Origin: CBFGRU01 sp965651255
GTDB taxonomy: Bacteria; Planctomycetota; Phycisphaerae; Phycisphaerales; SM1A02
Assembly (NCBI GenBank): GCA_965651255.1
Contig: CBFGRU010000212.1
Coordinates: forward strand, 1-5,497
Length of the DNA stretch: 5,497 nt
Direction of reading: 5' to 3'
The notes beneath the pieces were generated by a model. That model did no database searches and was not told the DNA's origin. It worked only from the letters and a program-made list of their open reading frames with translations. Made by a program: the position numbers and the translations under genes. Shown in pieces: positions 1-5,018 of this stretch; the stretch's first letter is position 1, and the number at the start of each line of letters is the position of its first letter.

Positions 1-2
1 AC

Positions 3-608
3 AACAATCAGGCCGAAATCAAGAAACCGAACGAACCGCCGATCAATCGTCAGAACGAGGTGATTCTGAAAGCGCTGGATCGCGAGTTGCCGGTGCGCAT
101 CGCCGCCGACCTGGCGGAAGACATTCTCAACGCGCTGGCATTGAAGGATGAGTTCGGCCTCGAGATCACGATCGAAGGCGGAGCCGAAGCGCACCTGGTG
201 GCGAAACAACTCGCCCGCGCGAAGGTGGCGGTGGTGCTGGGTTCGATGGTGGAAGATGGCCGTGCGAACGATGCCGATCGCCGTCGCCTGGAAGAGAACG
301 CTGCGGCGCTCAGTCGAGCGGGTGTCAAGTGGTCGATCGGCAGCGGCGGACCGTCTGCCTTCGTGCTGTTCAACGCGCAGCTCGCCGCGAGTGCTGGCAG
401 CGGGATGGACAGTCTCACGCTGCTGACCGCGCACGCGGCGGACCTGCTTGATTTGAGTGACCTCGGGCGCATCGCCACGGGCAAGCAGGCGGATCTGGTC
501 TTCTGGAGCGGTGATCCGCGTGATCCCGCCTCGCGCGTGGAGCGCGTGCTGATGAACGGGCAGGCCGTTTACGAACGTGCGGCCGAGAAGGGAGAGTCAC
601 AGCCGTGA
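3..608 (+). CDS. Amidohydrolase-fold protein, 3' part only (gene 1), predicted non-catalytic
   Basis: The reading frame is open from the left edge (first full codon at 3) to TGA at 606-608, giving 201 visible residues. The true start lies upstream; GTG at 60 is an internal Val codon, because the family segment continues before it. The visible part is the second half of the barrel plus the closing beta-sandwich. LPVRIAADLAEDI (residues 29-41) aligns with the family's PVRVHAHRADDI, with both His replaced by Ala34 and Asp36. SIGSGGPS (111-118) aligns with the usual G-S-D-G-P segment, with the catalytic Asp replaced by Gly115. LGRIATGKQADLVFWSGDP (163-181) is the classic C-terminal signature of the family. 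It overlaps the next gene by 4 bases, implying translational coupling. The fold assignment is firm. Loss of metal-dependent hydrolysis is inferred from the missing ligands. The substrate or partner is unknown, and the N-terminal His-x-His site lies outside the window. Confidence 0.88.
   Translation, partial: NNQAEIKKPNEPPINRQNEVILKALDRELPVRIAADLAEDILNALALKDEFGLEITIEGGAEAHLVAKQLARAKVAVVLGSMVEDGRANDADRRRLEENAAALSRAGVKWSIGSGGPSAFVLFNAQLAASAGSGMDSLTLLTAHAADLLDLSDLGRIATGKQADLVFWSGDPRDPASRVERVLMNGQAVYERAAEKGESQP
588..596 (+). promoter_or_regulatory. Ribosome binding site of gene 2
   Basis: AAGGGAGAG lies inside the last codons of gene 1. The core GGGAG is 10 bases from GTG at 605 and 13 bases from ATG at 608. 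The spacing slightly favours GTG, while start-codon preference favours ATG. Both give a short overlap with the gene 1 stop (4 bases or 1 base), as expected for coupled translation. Confidence 0.5.
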
Positions 609-1795
609 TGATGCTTCGCAATGGTCGTGTGGCGCAGCGGTTGTTCGCCGGTGTATGCGCGGGAGTGCTCTCGCTTGCATCGCTGGCCATGGCGCAGGCG
701 CAATCGACAAGTTACACGCTGATTGCCGATCGCGCGGTCATGCCCGATGGTTCGCTGCGCGCGAACGTCGCGGTGGAAGTGCGTGATGGCCGCATCGCGC
801 GGGTGATTGCTGCCGATCAGGTCGCCGCGAATGCGAACGCCAGGCGTCTGCCCGCCGGGGCGGTGCTTGCACCCGGACTCATTGACCTGGCCTCATCACT
901 GGGCGTCGAAGGATCGCAGGTTGAAGATACGAGCGCCATCGACGCGGAAGTGAACATTGAGGATGGCTTCGATGCGACCGATCGATCGCTGCGCATCGCC
1001 CTGGAAGGCGGAGTGACGAGCGCGATGGTCATTCCCGCCCCGCGCACGATTGTCAGTGGTCACACGTTTACCACGCGCACCGCACCGGGAACCGGCGCGG
1101 TGAACGCAACCGCTTCGCTGGTGATGAACCTGTCATCATCGGCGTACAACGCGCAGCGCGGCCCGACCTCGCGCGCGGGTCTGCTCTTTGAACTTCGCAC
1201 CGCACTGAATGGCGCGAAGGATCAACCCGCCTCGAACCGCTCGGCGCTCAGCCGCGCTGTGCGCGGAGAGATGCCGGTCGTCCTCATCTGCGAAACCGTG
1301 GAAGAGATCGATTCGGCGATGATGCTGATCGGTGAGTACGGCCTGAACGCAACGCTGGCGATCACCGATGCGGCGATCGAAGTGGTGGATGATCTGGCCG
1401 AGGCGGAAGTGCCGGTGGTGTTCGGCCCGCTGGATTTCAACTCCAGCCGTCGCTCGCTGATGCTGCCGGGCCTCTTGGCGAAGGCGGGTGTGAATGTGGG
1501 CTTCCACGGATCGCTGCCGGCCCGTGAGCCGGAGAGTCTGCGCACGACCGCAGCCCTCGCGGTGCGTTACGGTATGGACCCCGCCGCCGCCCGTCGCGCC
1601 ATGACCTCGACGGCGGCGTCGATCGCCGGCGCAGCCGACCGGTTGGGCGCGATCCGCGAAGGGCTGGCCGCCGACTTTGTGATCTACTCCGCGGATCCGC
1701 TGCGGCTGGATGCCAGGGTGTTGGAAGTGCATGTCAACGGCCGCCGGCAGTATGTCGCGCCGAGCGCGAAAGAAGACCATGACCTTGATTCGTAA
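605..1795 (+). CDS. Exported amidohydrolase-fold protein (gene 2), predicted pseudoenzyme
   Basis: This gene encodes 396 residues from GTG 605; ATG 608 or 611 would give 395 or 394. A signal peptide (Arg-containing start, hydrophobic 12-28) ends in AMA, with likely cleavage after Ala30. The N-terminal beta-sandwich, with the family motif VRDGRIARVI, spans about 36-88. APGLIDLASSLG (89-100) aligns with the family's PGLIDAHSHLG, with both metal-binding His replaced (Ala96, Ser98). The GGVTSAMVIP strand at about 135-144 matches the family's GVTTV block. PVVLICETVEEI (224-235) replaces PVRVHAHRADDI, with His changed to Ile228 and Glu230. VGFHGSLPA (298-306) replaces the Gly-Ser-Asp segment, with Asp changed to Ser303. 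LGAIREGLAADFVIYSADP (347-365) is the C-terminal closing sandwich. The protein is fairly short for an exported member. Fold and export are well supported. Loss of amidohydrolase catalysis is inferred and function is unknown. A short gap separates it from gene 3. Confidence 0.9.
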   Translation: MMMLRNGRVAQRLFAGVCAGVLSLASLAMAQAQSTSYTLIADRAVMPDGSLRANVAVEVRDGRIARVIAADQVAANANARRLPAGAVLAPGLIDLASSLGVEGSQVEDTSAIDAEVNIEDGFDATDRSLRIALEGGVTSAMVIPAPRTIVSGHTFTTRTAPGTGAVNATASLVMNLSSSAYNAQRGPTSRAGLLFELRTALNGAKDQPASNRSALSRAVRGEMPVVLICETVEEIDSAMMLIGEYGLNATLAITDAAIEVVDDLAEAEVPVVFGPLDFNSSRRSLMLPGLLAKAGVNVGFHGSLPAREPESLRTTAALAVRYGMDPAAARRAMTSTAASIAGAADRLGAIREGLAADFVIYSADPLRLDARVLEVHVNGRRQYVAPSAKEDHDLDS

Positions 1796-1807
1796 GTTCT
1801 CGAGAAC
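1796..1807. repeat. 12-base perfect palindrome GTTCTCGAGAAC
   Basis: The sequence equals its own reverse complement and begins immediately after the stop codon of gene 2. As RNA it could form only a 4-bp stem with a TCGA loop, so a DNA-binding role is as plausible as an RNA one. The half-sites are in GTTC-N4-GAAC order, opposite to the Gram-positive LexA box (GAAC-N4-GTTC). No second copy was noticed in the window. Confidence 0.45.
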
Positions 1808-1867
1808 GAAGTTTTGAACCGCAACCGCCTGCCTGAACAAATCAGCGCATTGATGAACCTGGTCGGT

Positions 1868-1874
1868 GGAGGTG
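1868..1874 (+). promoter_or_regulatory. Strong ribosome binding site of gene 3 (GGAGGTG)
   Basis: GGAGG at 1868-1872 sits 6 bases before ATG 1879, the best-placed of five closely packed ATG codons (1879, 1882, 1888, 1891, 1894). It fixes the start at 1879. It is the closest match to the anti-Shine-Dalgarno sequence among the ribosome binding sites in this window. Confidence 0.8.
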
Positions 1875-1878
1875 CACG

Positions 1879-3504
1879 ATGATGAAGATGATGATGAAGT
1901 TGAACAAGCCGAATGGAAACGCCCGCTTCCGCACGATGTTTGCCACGCTGGCCGCTGGCGTGGCCGCGGCGTGTCTGACGATCGCAACGCCCGCGATGGC
2001 GCAGGATGTCGTCGTTCGCGCGGGCAAGCTCTACATCGGCAACGGCCAGGTGATTGAGAACGGTGCGGTGCACATTCGCGACGGTCGCATCGTCGCGGTC
2101 GGTGCATCGATCACCGTGCCGGGTGGTGCGACGGTCATCGAGCTTCGTTCCGGCACGATTACGCCGGGCCTGATCGATGCGAACGCGCTGCTCGAACCGG
2201 ATGACCTCATCTCGCGCGAGGAAGCGATCGCCCGACCCCGCGCGGAGGAAGAAGTGCGGGCCGAGGCGTTTGAATCGTTTCTCAAGGAATTGCGCGAGCA
2301 GGTGACCGGTGAAGCGCATGATGATCATGAAGGACATGATCATGGCGACCTGACCTCGAACTGGGTGCCCTGCCCGAACCCGGCGATTCACGACACGATC
2401 GATGAGAACGAGGTGTGCCCGCTCTGCGCCCGCCCGCCGGTGAACGTGTGCACGCACTGCGGCGCGTTCGTCACCGCGGCGGAAGAAGCGGCGGTGGAGT
2501 TCGCCTCGGGCGTGCAGACAAACTTCTCGCGCACGGAAAGCTCGGATGAAATCGTCCCGCACACGCGCGTGCTTGATTCGGTGAACCTTCGCTCGCCGGA
2601 CTTCAAGCGACTGGTGGCTGGCGGCATCACGACCGTCTTCGCCGCGCCGGACACGGCGGCGGTCATCGGCCCGCGCGGCGCGATTCTGCAGACAGCCGGC
2701 CCGATTCGCTCGCGCATCATCCGCCCCGAAGATGCGGTGCAGTTTGTCTTCGGCACCGACTCGTTCCGCATCGGCGGCGGCAATCAGCAGCCGTTCGGCA
2801 ACTTCGTCTCCGTGCGTACCCGTCGGCCGAACTCGCGCATGGGCGTAGTCTGGGTCTTCACCAAGGCGATGACGGATACGCAGAAGGCCATGGAAGGCCA
2901 ATCGGTCTTCGGAATTGACGTGCCCGAAGCGCCCGCGCTGGATGTGCTTGGTGCGGTGCTGAAGAAAGAGATCCCCGTGCGTGTGCATGCGCGAACGTTG
3001 ACCGACATCACCATCGCGCTGGAGAAGTGCAGAGAGTACGGCCTGACGAACGTCACGCTGCTCGAAGCGACCGAAGCGCACAAGGTGGCGGACCTGCTCG
3101 ATGAAGCGAGCGTTCCGGTCGTCTTCGGGCCGCTGACGGTGACGGGGCGCGAGTTGATCAACCGCGGTGAGACGGATGATTTCCGCCTGACGACGCCGCG
3201 CACGTTGCTCGATCGTGGAATCGTCACCGCACTGACCGCCCGACATCTGCGTGAGGAAGACGGCCTGGCCCGACAGGCGATGGTGGCGATGCGTGGCGGG
3301 CTGACGCGCGCTGAAGCGCTCGCGGCCGTCACCATGACGCCGGCGAGAATGCTGGGAATCGAAGGTGAAGTCGGTTCGCTCGAAGCGGGCAAGCGCGGTG
3401 ATGTGGTGGTGTGGTCGGGTGAACCGTTTGATGCGCTCAGCGAACCGGCGGTCGTCATCGTCGGCGGTCGCGTGGCGCTGGATCGTCGTGAGAATCGAAA
3501 CTGA
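1879..3504 (+). CDS. Exported amidohydrolase-fold protein with His-rich/CxxC metal-binding insertion (gene 3)
   Basis: This gene encodes 541 residues starting at ATG 1879. A Met/Lys-rich N-terminus (MMKMMMK) precedes a signal peptide with hydrophobic core at about 20-37 and likely cleavage after AMA (Ala41). The N-terminal beta-sandwich spans about 43-92. TPGLIDANALLE (95-106) replaces the family's PGLIDAHTHLG, changing both His (Asn102, Leu104). Residues about 107-210 are an insertion not expected in the family: an acidic helix (112-146), a His-rich run (147-155), then Cys165, Cys180, Cys183, Cys191 and Cys194. The barrel resumes with VPHTRVLDSVN (226-236), GGITTVFAAP (248-257) and VIGPRGAILQTAG (262-274). 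PVRVHARTLTDI (366-377) keeps the first His of the usual His-Ala-His (His370) but has Arg372 for the second. The late Asp position is Arg455. VGSLEAGKRGDVVVWSGEP (498-516) closes the fold. A standard metal-dependent hydrolase is unlikely. Metal sensing, storage or structural roles are possible, but unproven. Confidence 0.9.
   Translation: MMKMMMKLNKPNGNARFRTMFATLAAGVAAACLTIATPAMAQDVVVRAGKLYIGNGQVIENGAVHIRDGRIVAVGASITVPGGATVIELRSGTITPGLIDANALLEPDDLISREEAIARPRAEEEVRAEAFESFLKELREQVTGEAHDDHEGHDHGDLTSNWVPCPNPAIHDTIDENEVCPLCARPPVNVCTHCGAFVTAAEEAAVEFASGVQTNFSRTESSDEIVPHTRVLDSVNLRSPDFKRLVAGGITTVFAAPDTAAVIGPRGAILQTAGPIRSRIIRPEDAVQFVFGTDSFRIGGGNQQPFGNFVSVRTRRPNSRMGVVWVFTKAMTDTQKAMEGQSVFGIDVPEAPALDVLGAVLKKEIPVRVHARTLTDITIALEKCREYGLTNVTLLEATEAHKVADLLDEASVPVVFGPLTVTGRELINRGETDDFRLTTPRTLLDRGIVTALTARHLREEDGLARQAMVAMRGGLTRAEALAAVTMTPARMLGIEGEVGSLEAGKRGDVVVWSGEPFDALSEPAVVIVGGRVALDRRENRN
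2317..2460 (+). other. Metal-binding insertion within gene 3 (His-rich run plus two CxxC knuckles)
   Basis: It encodes residues 147-194. The His-rich run HDDHEGHDH has four His in nine residues, like the loops of CDF/ZIP metal transporters. It is followed by WVPCPNP, CPLC and CTHCG. The spacing is C165-x14-C180-x2-C183-x7-C191-x2-C194, with His171 and His193 between. The CPxC-x7-CxxCG part resembles a short zinc ribbon. The C-P-x-P...C-P-x-C part also recalls heavy-metal-binding domains of the CPMHP...CPxCGM type, but lacks their Met residues. It lies between the degenerate His-x-His strand and the GITTV strand of the barrel. In an exported protein these Cys could instead form disulfides. Confidence 0.65.
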
Positions 3505-3529
3505 GTGAAGCCATACGAGAGAGTCAGCC

Positions 3530-3560
3530 GCCGCGCCACTCGGCGTTCCGAAGGCGCGGC
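3530..3560 (+). promoter_or_regulatory. GC-rich hairpin immediately upstream of the gene 4 ribosome binding site
   Basis: GCCGCGCC (3530-3537) pairs perfectly with GGCGCGGC (3553-3560). Inside it TCGG (3540-3543) pairs with CCGA (3548-3551) around a CGTT loop, giving an 8-bp stem, a small internal loop and a 4-bp top stem. The sequence after it is CGGGAGAATG with no T-run, so it is not a canonical Rho-independent terminator. Its 3' edge is one base from the Shine-Dalgarno core, which suits a role in mRNA processing, 5'-end stability or tuning of gene 4 translation. Confidence 0.55.
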
Positions 3561-3561
3561 C

Positions 3562-3566
3562 GGGAG
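3562..3566 (+). promoter_or_regulatory. Ribosome binding site of gene 4 (GGGAG)
   Basis: GGGAG lies 6 bases before ATG 3573 but only 3 bases before the alternative GTG 3570. Spacing and codon type therefore favour ATG 3573. The site starts one base beyond the 3' arm of the hairpin. Confidence 0.65.
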
Positions 3567-3572
3567 AATGTG

Positions 3573-5018
3573 ATGCGGAATCATGTCTTGCGATCGTTTC
3601 TGGCCGGCGCCGTCGCGGCAGTGTCCATGGCTCTGACGGCGGTCAGTCAGGCCCCGCCCGAGAAGCTCGCGCTCACGGGCGCGCGAATCATTACGGTCAG
3701 CGGCCGGGACATTCCCAGCGGAACGATCCTCATCGAAGGCGGAAAGATCACCGCCGTCGGCACCGATGTCGAAATCCCCTACGACGCGATGGAAGTCGAT
3801 CTGGAGGGCAAGGTGATCATGCCCGGCCTGATCGATCCACAGTCGTGGTCGGGGCTGGATATCGCGAACGAATCGCAGCCGGTGGCGCCGTTTCTCGATG
3901 TGTACGACGCGATCGACCCTTCGCGACTGTTCTTCGAGGATTCACTTCGTGACGGCGTGACGACCGTGCACGTCACACAGGCGCACAACACGGTAATCGG
4001 GGCGCAGACGCGCGTCGTGCGCCCGATCGGGCTGAGCGTCGATGAGATGACCGTCGCGCCGCGCATTGCCCTGAAGATGGCGATGTCGCCGCGCAGCGGG
4101 TTCGACCGCATGCGGCAGGTGGCAACCTTCCGTGAGACTTTCCTTGAACTGGATGATTATCTCGAACGACTCGCGGAGCGGAAGTACGAAGAGAAGCTCG
4201 CCGCGGAAAAGAAGAACATGGATGTCGGCCCGGCCGAGGCGCGTGAACGCGGTAAGGAACTGATCACCGATCAGGATTACGACGATGCCCATGCCAACCT
4301 GGTGCGGTTGCGTCGCGGCGATATCGCGGCGTGGATGTATGTCGGCAACGCGATGGATGTCGCGCCGGCGGTCAAGGTCGCCGTCGATCAGGGGTTCCTG
4401 AAGAACACGGTGTTCATCGTCGGCAACGAAACGTTCCGCGCGATGGGTGAGTTGAAGGAAGCGGGGCGACCGGTCGTGCTGCCCGAGCAACTGATCTACC
4501 GCGAGCGCGATGAGATCACCGGCGAGATCGAAGAGTTCTTTCAGCCGAAGCTCTATCACGATGCGGGGCTCATGTTCGCGCTGCAGCCGAATCCGAACAG
4601 CTCCATCGCGGAACGGTACCTGACGTACCAGGCCGCGCTCTGCGTTCGCAACGGCATTCCACGCGAAGCGGCGCTGAAGGCGATCACGCTGAACCCGGCG
4701 ACGATGCTCGGCCTGGGCGATCGGCTCGGGTCGATCGAAGTCGGCAAGACCGCGAACCTCGCGGTGTACAGCGGCGATCCGCTGGATTTCAACTCGTGGG
4801 TCGAGCATGTCTACATCGATGGCATTCTCGCCTACGACCGCGCGAAGGATCCGCGCCTGAAAGAGCTTCTGAAAGTCGAAGAGAAGAATCGTCAGGATGC
4901 CGCCGCCAAGGAAGCCGCTGAGAAGCCCGCCGCTGAAGGCGAAGGTGAGGGCGCGGGCGCCGAAGGCGATGGCAACGGAAACGGCACTGACAACGGTGAT
5001 GGGGGGAGCGGCCGATGA
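3573..5018 (+). CDS. Exported amidohydrolase-fold protein with Gly/Asn/Asp-rich tail (gene 4), predicted pseudoenzyme
   Basis: This gene encodes 481 residues from ATG 3573. The signal peptide has a hydrophobic core at about 9-23 and likely cleavage near Ser25 or Ala27. The N-terminal sandwich, with IEGGKITAVG, spans about 32-83. MPGLIDPQSWSG (83-94) replaces PGLIDAHSHxG, changing both His (Gln90, Trp92). DGVTTVHVTQ (127-136) and VIGAQTRVVRPIG (141-153) match the family's barrel blocks. A charged helical stretch (about 185-250) precedes AAWMYVGNAMDV (252-263), which replaces PVRVHAHRADDI with Tyr256 and Gly258 at the His positions. FALQPNPN (335-342) carries Asn340 where the catalytic Asp should be. 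LGDRLGSIEVGKTANLAVYSGDP (381-403, described by its key residues) closes the fold. Residues 427-455 form a charged helix, and 456-481 a low-complexity acidic Gly-rich tail. The stop overlaps the start of gene 5 by 4 bases. Fold and export are firm; function is unknown. Confidence 0.9.
   Translation: MRNHVLRSFLAGAVAAVSMALTAVSQAPPEKLALTGARIITVSGRDIPSGTILIEGGKITAVGTDVEIPYDAMEVDLEGKVIMPGLIDPQSWSGLDIANESQPVAPFLDVYDAIDPSRLFFEDSLRDGVTTVHVTQAHNTVIGAQTRVVRPIGLSVDEMTVAPRIALKMAMSPRSGFDRMRQVATFRETFLELDDYLERLAERKYEEKLAAEKKNMDVGPAEARERGKELITDQDYDDAHANLVRLRRGDIAAWMYVGNAMDVAPAVKVAVDQGFLKNTVFIVGNETFRAMGELKEAGRPVVLPEQLIYRERDEITGEIEEFFQPKLYHDAGLMFALQPNPNSSIAERYLTYQAALCVRNGIPREAALKAITLNPATMLGLGDRLGSIEVGKTANLAVYSGDPLDFNSWVEHVYIDGILAYDRAKDPRLKELLKVEEKNRQDAAAKEAAEKPAAEGEGEGAGAEGDGNGNGTDNGDGGSGR
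4896..5015 (+). other. Low-complexity C-terminal tail of gene 4
   Basis: It encodes residues 442-481: first Ala/Lys/Glu-rich helix, then Gly alternating with Glu, Ala, Asp and Asn. Asp466-x-Asn468-x-Asn470-Gly471 resembles half of an EF-hand or dockerin-type calcium loop, but no complete loop is present. It is probably disordered and exposed on the exported protein. Its last codons also hold the ribosome binding site of gene 5. Confidence 0.6.
5001..5008 (+). promoter_or_regulatory. Ribosome binding site of gene 5, embedded in gene 4
   Basis: GGGGGGAG is read as Gly-Gly-Ser codons at the end of gene 4 and lies 6 bases before ATG 5015. This ideal spacing supports the ATGA overlap start of gene 5 and coupled translation of the pair. 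Confidence 0.7.

Larger units (their letters stand above)
1796..1878 (+). other. Intergenic gap between genes 2 and 3
   Basis: This is an 83-base non-coding gap. Its first 12 bases, directly after the TAA of gene 2, form a perfect palindrome, and its last part holds the ribosome binding site of gene 3. No U-tract follows the palindrome, so it is not a standard intrinsic terminator. A -35-like TTGAAC at 1814-1819 has only a poor -10 partner (ACAAAT, 1837-1842), so I do not claim a promoter. Confidence 0.6.
3505..3572 (+). other. Intergenic gap between genes 3 and 4
   Basis: This is a 68-base non-coding gap. It contains a strong GC-rich hairpin at 3530-3560 and the ribosome binding site of gene 4 directly after it. 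No U-tract and no convincing promoter are visible, so transcription probably continues from gene 3 into gene 4. Confidence 0.6.

Noticed and set aside
60..62. GTG as the true start of gene 1
   Set aside because: The frame is open to the window edge, and the preceding residues (KKPNEPPINRQN) match the linker that leads into the barrel segment in family members, so the gene extends upstream.
1804..1819. LexA-type SOS box near GAACGAAGTTTTGAAC
   Set aside because: The half-site order and spacing do not fit GAAC-N4-GTTC, and the neighbouring palindrome has the reverse order.
1814..1842. Sigma-70-like promoter (TTGAAC, 17 bases, ACAAAT) before gene 3
   Set aside because: The -10 hexamer matches the consensus at only three positions, and the gap is short enough for read-through from gene 2.
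1951..1980. Lipoprotein signal (Cys32) in gene 3
   Set aside because: The residues before Cys32 are Ala-Ala-Ala with no Leu at -3, and a better signal peptidase I site (AMA) follows at 39-41.
2335..2344. CATGATCATG palindrome as a regulatory site
   Set aside because: It lies inside gene 3 and is a by-product of alternating His and Asp codons in the His-rich run.
1684..3246. Long minus-strand open frame of about 520 codons opposite genes 2 and 3
   Set aside because: Its product is dominated by Arg, His, Asp and Gln with no recognisable domain, and it lies opposite a clear amidohydrolase gene. Such frames arise by chance from high-GC codon usage.
3530..3570. Rho-independent terminator after gene 3
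   Set aside because: The hairpin is strong but is followed by CGGGAGAATG with no T-run, and that sequence is the ribosome binding site of gene 4.
3942..4808. Minus-strand open frame of about 288 codons opposite gene 4
   Set aside because: It has the same compositional artefact, no signal peptide or domain, and is fully antisense to a well-supported gene.
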